From Streptomyces sp. NRRL F-2580 (GTDB lineage: Bacteria > Actinomycetota > Actinomycetes > Streptomycetales > Streptomycetaceae): 64,000 nt of DNA. Of this stretch, positions 25,257-33,800 are shown piece after piece (position 1 is the first letter of the stretch; every line of letters begins with the position of its first letter). The notes under the pieces are model-generated. The model was not told the origin of the DNA, did no database searches, and saw nothing but the letters and a program-made list of their open reading frames with translations. The position numbers were made by a program, and so were the translations under genes. Location: assembly GCF_000720115.1 (NCBI RefSeq), contig NZ_JOIR01000013.1, forward strand, positions 186,001-250,000, given 5' to 3'.

Positions 25257-26410
25257 CGCAGGCTCCCGCGCAGGTCCCAGAGGCGGCGCCACATCGCCGA
25301 GCCGTCCTCGGCGCGGCGGCGCACCGGGCCGTCCCAGTAGCCGAGGAGGCGGCCGTGGTCGGCCGGGTCGTCCTTGCGGACCACGCCCAGCAGGTGCCCC
25401 GGCAGCAGGTCCAGCACGTCCCCGCCCGGCAGGTACGCGGCCGCGACCCCGAGCGAGGCCGCCACCTGCACGGCTTCGGCGGTGGACATGACCGTACCGG
25501 GGCGCTCCACGTCCCAGCCCTCGGCGGAGCGCCCGGAGCGCAGGTCGCGGAAGACGGTGACGAGCGCGTCGAGGACGGCGTCGTCGACGCCGAAGGCCGC
25601 GCCGGCCCGCTCGACGGCGGCGACCGCCTGCCGGCGGATCAGCGAGGCCTCGGCGTCCGCGTCGGCGATCGGGGCGACCGTCTCGAAGTTGAAGCGCCGC
25701 TTGAGGGCGGCGGACATCTCGGAGACGCCGCGGTCCCGCAGGTTTGCGGTGGCGATGACGGTGAAGCCGGGGGCCGCGGAGACCACGGCGTCCTCGGTGG
25801 CGGTCAGTTCGGGCACGCTGATCCGCCGGTCGGACAGGATCGACACCAGCGCGTCCTGCACCTCGGGCAGGCAGCGGGTGATCTCCTCGACGCGGACCAC
25901 CCGTCCGGTGCGCATGGCGGAGAGCACCGGGGAGTCGACCAGGGCTCCGGAACTGGGGCCCTGCGCGAGCAGCAGCGCGTAGTTCCAGCCGTAGCGGAAG
26001 GCGTCCTCGGTCGTACCGGCCGTGCCCTGGACGGTGAGGGCGCTGGTGCCGCTGACGGCGGCGGCCAGCAGCTCGGACAGCATCGACTTGGCGGTGCCGG
26101 GCTCGCCGGTGAGGAGCAGGCCGCGCTCTCCGGCGAGGGTGACGACGCAGCGCTCCACCAGGGCGCGTTCGCCGACGAACTTGGGGGCGATGGCCAGCTT
26201 GGCGGGAAGCCCGGCGCGGCGCTTCGGCAGGGCCAGTTCGGCGCCGGCGCTGCCGCAGACGAAGGTGACGACGGCGCGCGGGGTCAGGGCCCAGCCGGGC
26301 GGGCGGGGGCCGGGGTCCTGGGCGGCGAGGAAGTCGAGTTCGGCGGCGTACCGCTCCTCGGCGGGCAGCACCTGCCGGGCGGCGGGGACGGATGGTGCGG
26401 TGACGGTCAT
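25253..26410 (-). CDS. MoxR-family AAA+ ATPase (YehL type)
   Basis: The 385-residue protein has Walker A GEPGTAKS (102-109), Walker B VVRVEE (171-176), sensor 1 ATAN (220-223) and a conserved LKRRF arginine block (236-240), all in the spacing of MoxR AAA+ proteins. These hexameric ATPases remodel or activate partner complexes, usually together with a VWA protein. The ATG at 26410 has GGAGGA upstream. The stop overlaps the TTG start of the DUF5682-VWA gene. A 150-base gap with a strong hairpin and a polypyrimidine leader separates it from the large gene ahead, so it may also have its own promoter. Confidence 0.9.
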   Translation of the reverse strand: MTVTAPSVPAARQVLPAEERYAAELDFLAAQDPGPRPPGWALTPRAVVTFVCGSAGAELALPKRRAGLPAKLAIAPKFVGERALVERCVVTLAGERGLLLTGEPGTAKSMLSELLAAAVSGTSALTVQGTAGTTEDAFRYGWNYALLLAQGPSSGALVDSPVLSAMRTGRVVRVEEITRCLPEVQDALVSILSDRRISVPELTATEDAVVSAAPGFTVIATANLRDRGVSEMSAALKRRFNFETVAPIADADAEASLIRRQAVAAVERAGAAFGVDDAVLDALVTVFRDLRSGRSAEGWDVERPGTVMSTAEAVQVAASLGVAAAYLPGGDVLDLLPGHLLGVVRKDDPADHGRLLGYWDGPVRRRAEDGSAMWRRLWDLRGSLR

Positions 26411-26502
26411 CGGGGTCCTCCGGGACGGAAGTGGAAGGGGGAACGGGGAAGGGGCCGGGAAGGAAGGGGAACGGAAAGGGAACGGGTACGCGTGTCGGGC
26501 GG
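26411..26502 (-). promoter_or_regulatory. Polypyrimidine leader in front of the MoxR gene
   Basis: For about 70 bases (26421-26490) the plus strand is nearly all purine, built of GGGGAA, GGAA and GGGAAC units, so the minus-strand transcript leader is nearly all pyrimidine. Such strand asymmetry is unusual in this window. It stands between the hairpin at 26503-26535 and the MoxR start at 26410. A role as unstructured loading region for ribosomes, or as a protein-binding site, is inference. Confidence 0.4.
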
Positions 26503-26535
26503 GGCGCGGCGCACCCCGACGGGGTGCGCCGCGCC
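26503..26535. terminator. Perfect 15-base hairpin inside the operon
   Basis: GGCGCGGCGCACCCC (26503-26517) pairs exactly with GGGGTGCGCCGCGCC (26521-26535) around a three-base loop. It lies 25 bases after the stop of the 1,641-residue protein gene (26560) and before the MoxR gene. It should act as a terminator or attenuator that lowers transcription of the MoxR, DUF5682-VWA and SWIM genes relative to the first two genes. Confidence 0.75.
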
Positions 26536-26559
26536 GAGTGGGCCGGGACGGCCCGTGCT

Positions 26560-29500
26560 TCAGCGGCGGCGGCCGCGGGTGCGCTTCACCTTGAGCTCCT
26601 CGAAGCGCGGGACGTCGCCCTCCCGGACCCGCTGCCAGGCCCGGCGGTAGAGGTCCGCGGCCGGTTCGGCCGGGGCCAGCACGCCCAGCAGCGGCCGCTC
26701 GCCGGCGCCGAGACCGTACATCGGCAGCTTCCACTGCTCCACCGGCAGCGTCGGGGAGGCCATCTCGGCCCATCCGCCCGGCAGGAACAGCGAGCGCCCG
26801 GCGCGGGTGCGCCCGGCCGACACCACGAGCTCGGTGGCGGCCAGTTCGGCGCGGGCGGCCTTGAGGCGGGCCGGCTTCCAGCCCGTCCACCCCGCGGTGT
26901 TGCGGTCGGTGGGGTCGGGCATGGCGAGAAGCGCGAGGTACAGGGTGGCCGCGTCGGCGCCCAGACCGTACGCGGCGGACACCTCCTCGACGAGCTCCGG
27001 GACGGAGCGGCTCGGGTCCTGCGGCCACCAGGTGCCGTCGGCGTCCACCGCACCCGCCGCCGGGGCGCCCGGGTCGGCGAGCAGCGCGGCGAAGCGCGGG
27101 TCGTGGACGGTCCGCAGCGCCGTCTCGACCGCGGAGGGCCGCTGGTCGGCGCCCCGCAGCGCCGGCAGGTACGGGTCGGAGCCGGTGGAGTCCAGCAGGG
27201 CGGGGCGCAGCGCGGGCTTGGGCTGGTCGTCGTGGGTGGCCATGACGACCGCGCCGTAGCGCTCGTAGCCCTCGCCGGTCTCGGTCGGGGTGCCGGCCGC
27301 CTTCCGGAAGTCGGGCAGGCTGGTGTAGTGCCCGATCTCCAGGAGCAGTTCGGGGCCGGCGAGCCGCTGTCGTACGGCGGTCAGGGCGGGCGGCAGGGCC
27401 GCTCGTACGGGGTCTCCCGCAGGCAGCCGGTGCGCCAGCCAGGCCGCCGTGGCCACCGTCCCGGTCAGGACGCTCCCGGTGAAGGGGCCGGTGGCCGGCT
27501 CGCGGGGCTCCACGTGGTCGCCGCTGACCGTCCAGGCCACGTCGACGGAGAGTTCGCGCGAGGCCGCCGGGTCCAGTAGGGCGCCCAGGGCGCGGTTCGC
27601 GGCCCAGCCCCGGCCGACGGCGCGGGCGACCTCGGTGGCGAGCCAGTCGGGTACGCGGGTACGCCGGCCCACGCGCCGGTTCCACACCTCCGCGGCGGCG
27701 GCCACGTCGGGCCCCTCGCTCCACAGCTTCGCCGGATCGGCGGGCAGCAGGGCGGCGACCACGGCGCGGCGCACCTCGACGTCGAGGTTCTTGAGCTCGT
27801 CGCGGGCGTGGGCCGCGTCGGGGGCCTTGATCCCGAGGGCGGTGCGCAGGTCCGTGGGCAGGAAGTTGCGCTGGTAGGTGTCGATGTGCGGCAGTCCGGC
27901 GATCACCAGGCGGGCGAGGGCGCCGGAGACTCCGGTGAGTCGGGAGAACTCCTCGGCGGCTTCCGGGAGGAAGGGGGCCGGGCCGTGCTCGGTGACCGCG
28001 GCGAGGAAGTCGGCCAGCCAGCCGGCGCCGCGTGCGCGGTCGCCGAGGGGGGCGTGGCCGCGCACGGTGTAGGGGCCGGGGACGGTGAAGCGGCCGGTGG
28101 GGTCGTGCAGCAGGGCGCCGAACTCGTGGCCGTAGGACCCGGATTCGGCGTGCTCGGTCAGGGCGAGGACGGCTCCGCCGCCCAGCGGCAGCAGGCCGCG
28201 GTGGTAGAGGTCGCGGGCCAGGCCGTCGGGGCCGGTCAGGTGGGGGCGGTCGAGGTGGATGAGGACCCGGCGCCAGCGGTCGGCGGAGCCCTCCGCCGAG
28301 GCCAGGCCGAGGGCGTTGACCGAGCCGAGCAGGCTGACGAGGGCGGCGCGCTGTTCGTCGGTGGCCGACACGGTGGACGCGCGGTAGGCGACGGCGGCGG
28401 GTTCGTGGAGCAACGGCGTCCAGGAGAAGGTGTAGTGGGGCAGCGGGGGCACGTCGAAGTGGAGCCGGCCGGGCACCTCGGCCTCGTCGGTGCGCGCGCA
28501 GGCGGCACGGAGTTGGCTCAGGATGTGGTGGGCGCCGTCCTCGTCGCTGCCCCATCGGCGGTACCCGTAGCCGATGAGTCCGCTCAGCGCTTCGCCGAGC
28601 AGCCCGTCGCTCGGGCCGTGTTCGCGTTCCTCGACGGGGGTGTCGTCCGGGTGGAGCCGGGCGGCGACCTCGTCCAGGGCCTTCTGCTGGGTGAGGGTGA
28701 AGCGCAACACCTCGACGATGCCGCCGATCAGCTCGGGGGCGGTGACCTGCGGCAGGGCCGCGCTCACCAGGCCGGGCAGGTCGGTGACCTTCTCGGCCGC
28801 GGCGGCCGCCTTGAGCAGCGCGGCGACGGTCTCCCGGTCGGCTGCGCGCAGCGCGGCCGAGCCTTCGGTGTCGCGGGGGCGCAGGGCGTACCAGTGCGAC
28901 AGCGGCGGGAGGTCCACGCTGCCGGTGCCGAAGTCGGAGCGGCGGCGGTCGCCGCGCGAGCGGGCGGTGACCACCCCGTCGGGGTCGCTGATGCTCAGTT
29001 CCTGCCAGTGCTGCGTCAGCGCGCGGGGCCGGTCGTCGCCGGGGAAGGCGAGCGCCGCGAGGGGCATGTCGCGGCCCTCGGGCACGGTGACGCTGCGCCC
29101 GCCGGTGTCGGTGCCCTCCCAGCCGTGGCCGGGGACGCGCACGGTGCGCCAGCCGAGCAGGCCGTCGGCGGGGGCGCCGAGCACGGAGCCGGCCACGGTG
29201 GGCGCCGGGCGCAGCCAGTTGGAGTGACCGCTGCGGCGGGCGTTCTCCGGGTGGGTGCGCAGCGCGTCGGCGAAGAACGCGGGCAGGGAGGTCCGGCCGT
29301 AGGCCGCGCCGGCGGGGTCGTACTCGAGCCAGCCGGCTTCGTTCTTCTCGTCGCGCCGCTGCCACACCCAGTACGAGGTGCCGTCGGACAGCAGCGGCCG
29401 CTCGTCGGGGAGCTTCGTGTCGCCGCGGTGCAGGACCCCGCCGCCGGTGGCGCGGCCGCCGCCGGGGAGCGGCAGGGAGATGTGGTCGCTGCGCAGCGAC

Positions 29501-31485
29501 CAGTGGTTGCGGTCGGTGTCCAGGGTGAAGACGGTCTGGGGATCGGAGTGCCAGTAGCCCTCCGTGCTGTTGGCGCTCCACGCGGACCAGAAGACCAGCA
29601 GGTCGCCGTCGACGTAGTGGAACGCGTGCCGGTAGTTGGACCCGGCGGGGACGCGCAGGTCGTGGGTGAGGACGGTGGAGTCGGCGTCGATGACGCGGAC
29701 CTCGGTCTCGTTGGCGACGATCAGGTACGGCCAGGCTTCGGTGACCGTCAGGCCCCGGTGGTTCTTGCCCGGGCTCAGTTCGGCGAGGGCGCGCTCCCAG
29801 GAGGGCCAGGCCAGCTCCTCGAAGAGGCCGCCGCGCAGGGTGCGGGCGAGGGTTTCGGCGAGGTCGGCGGCGGCCGCGGCGGCCACTTCCTCGGGGGCGA
29901 GTTCGAGCGCTTCGGTGGGCAGCCAGGTCAGGCGCTGGATGGCGTCGGGGACGCCGGGCAGGCCTGCGGCGATCGAGGCGCGGGCGACTTCGCGCATCCA
30001 CTCGGTCAGCAGCGGGCGGCCGCCGGGCGATTCGGCGACGCGCCGGATGACGTCGGGGCCCTCACCGCCGCCGAGGGCGTTCAGCGCCCGGCGGAAGGCG
30101 GGGTGGAAGCGCTGGTCGGCGCCGAGGGCGAGCAGGTCGCGGCGCTGGTCGGCGGCGGCCCAGCCGGCCAGGTTCAGCTGGTCGTGCCGGTGCCGCTTGT
30201 TCTCGGTGTCGGGGTCGGGGTCCGCGACCGGGATCTGCAGGGCGAGCAGCAGGTCGAGGAGGTCGGCGTCCTCGACCCCGATGCGCAGGCCCGTTTCCCG
30301 GCCGGGCCGGGCGAGTTCGGTGCGCAGCTGCTCCGCGCAGCGCTCGACGACGTCGAGGAGGACGGTGAGGGTGGGGCGCACGCCCCAGCCGCTGTGGCGG
30401 GCGGCGTGGAAGCGCTCCAGCCAGCCGGCGGCGCCGTCGGGGGACCGCTGCTCGGCGGGCAGTTCCTCACCGGTCAGTCCGGCGGTGGCGCCGGACTCCT
30501 GGAGGATGTCCAGCCACAGGGTGGTGAGCTCGTCGCCGGCGGGCGGGGTCAGGCCGAGGAGCGTGCCGCGTACGTCGGGACGGCGCTGGGCGAGCGCGAC
30601 GAGGGCCGCGCGGTGGGCCTTCCACCAGCCGGGCGCGGCGCGCAGGGTGGCGGGCAGGGGCAGCAGTTCGGCGAGGTAGTCCTGCTCGGCCTCGGTTCCG
30701 GTCAGGCCCGCGGCGCGGGCGAGGCGGCGCAGCTCGACGACGGCCTGGGCGGAGGGCGGCAGTCCGCCGGCGGTGCGGCGCACGCACAGGCGGCGGAAGC
30801 GCTCGTGCGCCTCGGCGGGGGTGACGCGGCCGGCCAGGGCCTTGCCGTAGCCGGTGAGCACCTTCACCGGCAGGGCGCCGGCCAGGGCGAATTCGAGGAA
30901 GACGGAGTCGAGGCGGTCCTCGTCGATGGCCAGGCCGTACTGGGCCTCGGCGGCGCGGGCGCGGCCGAACAGCTGGGCGGCGTAGGTGGTGTTCTCGACG
31001 GCGAGGAAGACGCGGGCCGCCTGCTCGTGGAAGACGGGCAGGAAGTGCGGGACGGAGACCGCGAGGCGGTCGGCGAGTTCCTGGCAGGCGTCGAGGGCGG
31101 CCTTGGGCTTGGTCTTGGCCTGCCGGGCGATCCGGTCCAGTTCGGGGACGACGGCGAGGGCGTGGTGGCCGTCCTCGGGGTGGTGCACGAGGACCCATTC
31201 GGGGAAGCCGAGCGCCTGGCGCCGGCTCAGGCCGACGACGGGGGGCTCGCCCTCGTCGCGTACGAGTCCCAGGAAGCCGGCGGCGAGGTCCTCGGCCGGA
31301 CCGAGTTCGGCGGGCGAGAGCCGGACGACGACGCGGTCGTCGCCGAGCCCGGGGTGGCGGTAGGAGCGGGCGGTCAGTTCGACGGCGGTGGGGCCGGCGC
31401 CCGTGGTGTCGTGCGGCAGTACGGCGCCCGCCTTGAGCAGCAGTTCGGCCGTGTTCATCTCGGTGTCCCCCAGGTTGGTGCTCAT
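26560..31485 (-). CDS. Very large conserved-type protein of unknown function in the DUF4132-MoxR operon
   Basis: The 1,641-residue product has no signal peptide or membrane segment. I recognise no named domain. Roughly residues 1-580 are helical and Leu/Ala-rich. About 580-870 are beta-rich with repeating Trp/Tyr/Asp patterns (VIDADSTVLTHDL, LVFWSAWSANSTEG, YWVWQRRDEKNEAGWLEYD), suggesting a beta-propeller. The rest is mostly helical and ends in a strongly basic tail (ELKVKRTRGRRR). The start is ATG 31485, overlapping the DUF4132 stop as ATGA. By position it corresponds to the bulk of a large YehI/MolR-like protein whose DUF4132 part is here a separate small gene, though I cannot show homology. 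A basic C-terminus would fit nucleic acid contact. Confidence 0.75.
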   Translation of the reverse strand: MSTNLGDTEMNTAELLLKAGAVLPHDTTGAGPTAVELTARSYRHPGLGDDRVVVRLSPAELGPAEDLAAGFLGLVRDEGEPPVVGLSRRQALGFPEWVLVHHPEDGHHALAVVPELDRIARQAKTKPKAALDACQELADRLAVSVPHFLPVFHEQAARVFLAVENTTYAAQLFGRARAAEAQYGLAIDEDRLDSVFLEFALAGALPVKVLTGYGKALAGRVTPAEAHERFRRLCVRRTAGGLPPSAQAVVELRRLARAAGLTGTEAEQDYLAELLPLPATLRAAPGWWKAHRAALVALAQRRPDVRGTLLGLTPPAGDELTTLWLDILQESGATAGLTGEELPAEQRSPDGAAGWLERFHAARHSGWGVRPTLTVLLDVVERCAEQLRTELARPGRETGLRIGVEDADLLDLLLALQIPVADPDPDTENKRHRHDQLNLAGWAAADQRRDLLALGADQRFHPAFRRALNALGGGEGPDVIRRVAESPGGRPLLTEWMREVARASIAAGLPGVPDAIQRLTWLPTEALELAPEEVAAAAAADLAETLARTLRGGLFEELAWPSWERALAELSPGKNHRGLTVTEAWPYLIVANETEVRVIDADSTVLTHDLRVPAGSNYRHAFHYVDGDLLVFWSAWSANSTEGYWHSDPQTVFTLDTDRNHWSLRSDHISLPLPGGGRATGGGVLHRGDTKLPDERPLLSDGTSYWVWQRRDEKNEAGWLEYDPAGAAYGRTSLPAFFADALRTHPENARRSGHSNWLRPAPTVAGSVLGAPADGLLGWRTVRVPGHGWEGTDTGGRSVTVPEGRDMPLAALAFPGDDRPRALTQHWQELSISDPDGVVTARSRGDRRRSDFGTGSVDLPPLSHWYALRPRDTEGSAALRAADRETVAALLKAAAAAEKVTDLPGLVSAALPQVTAPELIGGIVEVLRFTLTQQKALDEVAARLHPDDTPVEEREHGPSDGLLGEALSGLIGYGYRRWGSDEDGAHHILSQLRAACARTDEAEVPGRLHFDVPPLPHYTFSWTPLLHEPAAVAYRASTVSATDEQRAALVSLLGSVNALGLASAEGSADRWRRVLIHLDRPHLTGPDGLARDLYHRGLLPLGGGAVLALTEHAESGSYGHEFGALLHDPTGRFTVPGPYTVRGHAPLGDRARGAGWLADFLAAVTEHGPAPFLPEAAEEFSRLTGVSGALARLVIAGLPHIDTYQRNFLPTDLRTALGIKAPDAAHARDELKNLDVEVRRAVVAALLPADPAKLWSEGPDVAAAAEVWNRRVGRRTRVPDWLATEVARAVGRGWAANRALGALLDPAASRELSVDVAWTVSGDHVEPREPATGPFTGSVLTGTVATAAWLAHRLPAGDPVRAALPPALTAVRQRLAGPELLLEIGHYTSLPDFRKAAGTPTETGEGYERYGAVVMATHDDQPKPALRPALLDSTGSDPYLPALRGADQRPSAVETALRTVHDPRFAALLADPGAPAAGAVDADGTWWPQDPSRSVPELVEEVSAAYGLGADAATLYLALLAMPDPTDRNTAGWTGWKPARLKAARAELAATELVVSAGRTRAGRSLFLPGGWAEMASPTLPVEQWKLPMYGLGAGERPLLGVLAPAEPAADLYRRAWQRVREGDVPRFEELKVKRTRGRRR

Positions 31486-32348
31486 GCGTCCCCGCCCTCC
31501 TCGATCTTGCGCCCGGCGTACAGCGCCGCGGCCATTCGCATGCCCTCGGACCAGGCCACCGGTCCGACGGTGGCCAGGGGTACCGTCCGGCCGTCCTCGT
31601 CGTGCCAGCTCAGGGCGCCCGTGGTCATCTCGTCCTCGTAGTAGGGCTCGCCGATCCACACGGCGGCCTCCGCGCCGGCGCCGGCGTCCCGGACCTTGCA
31701 GGTGGCGTAGCCGCCGGAGACGCGGTAGCCGAGGGCGGTGGCGCGGGCGGCGAGGCTGAAGCGGGTGGGGAAGACCCCGCCCGCGTAGTCGCGCACCTCG
31801 GTGGCGGTGGCGGTGAGCCCGTCCGGCTTCTGCCAGGTCGCGCGGTGGATCTGCTCGACCCGCTGCACTATGGCCAGCTCGGCCGCGAACTCCCGTACGT
31901 CGTCCAGGTCCGGCAGCAGCACCGGGTGGGGCAGGGTCACCGTGCGCGGGGAGAGCCGTACGGTCTCGCCGTCGAGGTTGACCACCTTCAGTTCACCGGA
32001 GGCGGTCGCGTCGCGCAGGAAGCCCACCTCGTCCGGGTCGTCGCCGACGACGGCCATGTCGCGCAGGGCGTGCTGCCAGGCCTCGTCCGGCCAGACCCGC
32101 GCGAGCAGTCCGGTCGGTACGGGCAGCGAGGACACCATCCAGGCGTCGACCTGTGCGACGCACGCGGCCTCGTGCCGGTCGAGCCATTCGGTGAGCCGGC
32201 GCAGCCGGTCCACCTCGGGATGGTCCTTCAGCGCCTTGGGCAGCGTCTTCAACTGCCGTCCCGCCGTCCGGCCGGTGGCGGACCTCGCCACCACCCGTCC
32301 TTCCTCCAGGGCGATCTCGTACCCCTCGCCCGCCGCCAGCCATGCCAT
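31482..32348 (-). CDS. DUF4132 (MolR/YehI-type) domain protein
   Basis: The 288-residue protein consists of little more than the DUF4132 domain: a Trp-rich helical start (LARVWPDEAWQHALRDMAVV), a central beta segment (LPHPVLLPDLDDVREFA), and the conserved block IVQRVEQIHRATWQKPDG leading into an aromatic C-terminal part. In E. coli the same domain ends the 1,200-residue YehI. The start was set at MAWLAAGEGYEIA (32348); readings beyond it lack conserved features. It is the first gene of the operon and overlaps the next by four bases (ATGA). An inverted repeat CAGGGGG/CCCCCTG at 32396-32416 lies in its upstream region. Biochemical function is unknown. Confidence 0.75.
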   Translation of the reverse strand: MAWLAAGEGYEIALEEGRVVARSATGRTAGRQLKTLPKALKDHPEVDRLRRLTEWLDRHEAACVAQVDAWMVSSLPVPTGLLARVWPDEAWQHALRDMAVVGDDPDEVGFLRDATASGELKVVNLDGETVRLSPRTVTLPHPVLLPDLDDVREFAAELAIVQRVEQIHRATWQKPDGLTATATEVRDYAGGVFPTRFSLAARATALGYRVSGGYATCKVRDAGAGAEAAVWIGEPYYEDEMTTGALSWHDEDGRTVPLATVGPVAWSEGMRMAAALYAGRKIEEGGDA

Positions 32349-32548
32349 CAGCCTGTGCCCCTCCGCCTGTCGCGTCCGGTTCCGCGCAGCCCTGACAGGG
32401 GGAACTGACCCCCCTGAGCTGCGGTATGCCGGGAGACTAGCGAGCCGCACTGACAACGCCCGCCGGAGGGTGCGCATCCGGTTGTATGTCCGGTTCTGGG
32501 TAGTCTTCCGGGGACAGTTGCGACGCGCGGCCGGCAAGGGGTGGGGTT

Positions 32549-33289
32549 ATGGGACGTCAGACAGGTGTGCCCGGTGCGGTCCTGGCGGCCGTGCTGCTGG
32601 CGGCGGGCGGGGCCGGTTGCTCCGGTACGGCCGCGCCGGACGGCGGGGACGCGAAGCCGTCGGCCACGCGGACCGCGCGGCCCACGGACTCGAAGCCGGA
32701 CTCCACACCGGACTCCAAGCCGGGCGGCGGGGACGTGCTTCCGGGGATGGTGACCGCGGCCGAGGCCCGGACCCGGCTGGCGGCGCTGAAGGTGGCGCCG
32801 GGGGGCACGATGGCCGGCTACAGCCGGGACAAGTTCACGCACTGGGCCCAGCAGGGCAACAAGTGCGACACGCGTGAGGTGGTCCTGGAGCGCGACGGCT
32901 CCGGTGTCCAGCGGGACGCGGAGTGCCGGGCGGTGTCCGGCAGCTGGAAGAGCCTGTACGACGGGCTGGCCGTCACCGACGCCGCGAAGATGGACATCGA
33001 CCACATGGTCCCGCTCGCCGAGGGGTGGCGCTCCGGCGCGGCCGGCTGGGACGCCGCCAAGCGCAAGGCCTTCGCCAACGACCTGACCAACCCTCAGTTG
33101 CTCGCCGTGACGGCGGCCTCGAACCGTGCCAAGGGTGACCAGAGCCCGGACCTGTGGCAGCCGCCGGACAAGTCGAGCTGGTGCCAGTACGGACGGGCCT
33201 GGACCACCGTGAAGTCCACGTACGGGCTGACCGTCACCGAACCGGAGAAGAAGATGCTCACCACGATGCTCGACACCTGCGCCTCATGA
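32549..33289 (+). CDS. Secreted HNH-family endonuclease (GmrSD C-terminal/DUF1524-like)
   Basis: The 246-residue protein has an export signal (VPGAVLAAVLLAAGGAGCSG), possibly a lipoprotein signal with a poor lipobox, then a Thr/Pro/Ser/Lys-rich spacer and a His-Asn-His type nuclease domain with MDIDHMVPLAEGW, LTNPQLLAVTAASNRAKGDQ and a final paired cysteine. This is the exported HNH family that is abundant in Streptomyces, thought to degrade nucleic acid outside the cell. Cys residues in NKCDTRE, DAECRA, SWCQYG and DTCAS suggest two disulfides. The ATG at 32549 follows AAGGGGTGGGG. It is divergent from the DUF4132 operon, 200 bases apart. Confidence 0.85.
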   Translation: MGRQTGVPGAVLAAVLLAAGGAGCSGTAAPDGGDAKPSATRTARPTDSKPDSTPDSKPGGGDVLPGMVTAAEARTRLAALKVAPGGTMAGYSRDKFTHWAQQGNKCDTREVVLERDGSGVQRDAECRAVSGSWKSLYDGLAVTDAAKMDIDHMVPLAEGWRSGAAGWDAAKRKAFANDLTNPQLLAVTAASNRAKGDQSPDLWQPPDKSSWCQYGRAWTTVKSTYGLTVTEPEKKMLTTMLDTCAS

Positions 33290-33339
33290 CCGGGGGACAC
33301 CACCGGCGGTGGCAGGACCGGGTGACTCCCGGTCCGGGC

Positions 33340-33800
33340 GGCGCCATGACCGACGAGGTCGGCGTCATCACCGGCCCGCTCACCCTGTGCACCACCGCCG
33401 TGGCCGGGGTGACGGGCCCTTGCCCGTGCCGGGCTCCACCGCTCCCGTGCCGACCACCAGGAGCCGGCCGTCGGCGGTGACGGTGGCGCCGTGCTGGTGG
33501 GTGCCGGCGGTCATCGGCTCGACGGTGGTCCCGCCGCTGCGCGGGTCGACGACGGCAATTTCCCGTCGGCCGGGCGGACGGCCGCGTAGTGCGGCTTCAG
33601 CCAGGAGCCGAGTCCGCCCTCGGTGCCGTACGGGGCGACCTCGATCCGGCGGGGCCGCAGCGACGCGGCCGCCACGACGGTGACGTCGAAGGAGTCGTGG
33701 CCGGTGACGAGTCCGGGGCGTTCGGGTCGGCGAGCAGTACCCCGGCCGCGGCCAGGTGGTCGCCGGGCGCGGCGAGCAGCAGCGGCGTGCGCGTTCATGG
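33340..33800 (-). pseudogene. Remnant of a beta-propeller-like gene with several frameshifts
   Basis: The minus strand encodes protein-like stretches in shifting frames: PLLLAAPGDHLAAAGVLLAD, then GLVTGHDSFDVTVVAAASL and GGLGSWLKPHYAAVRPADG, then EIAVVDPRSGGTT and HQHGATVTADGRLLVVGTG, then VTPATAVVHRVSGPVM. Read in order with at least three single-base shifts they make one continuous polypeptide with blade-like IAVVD and GRLLVVG strands. No single frame covers it and neither end is intact. The 675-base gap between the HNH and acetyltransferase genes therefore holds a dying gene, not empty DNA. Family assignment beyond propeller-like is not safe. Confidence 0.6.

Noticed and set aside
21171..25340. 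A 1,389-codon open frame on the plus strand opposite the DUF5682-VWA gene
   Set aside because: Gly/Arg/Ala/Glu-rich without motifs; the minus-strand frame has the conserved domains. Long antisense frames are common in DNA this GC-rich.
26560..30001. Continuation of the MoxR reading frame upstream for over 1,100 codons
   Set aside because: The frame has no stop because of GC content, but the MoxR domain starts at Met 26410 after a ribosome site; the upstream part is an Arg-rich shadow of the large gene.
27808..31641. A 1,277-codon open frame on the plus strand opposite the 1,641-residue gene
   Set aside because: Same GC artefact; low-complexity Gly/Val/Arg composition and no ribosome site. 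The minus frame fits the operon with a 4-base overlap.
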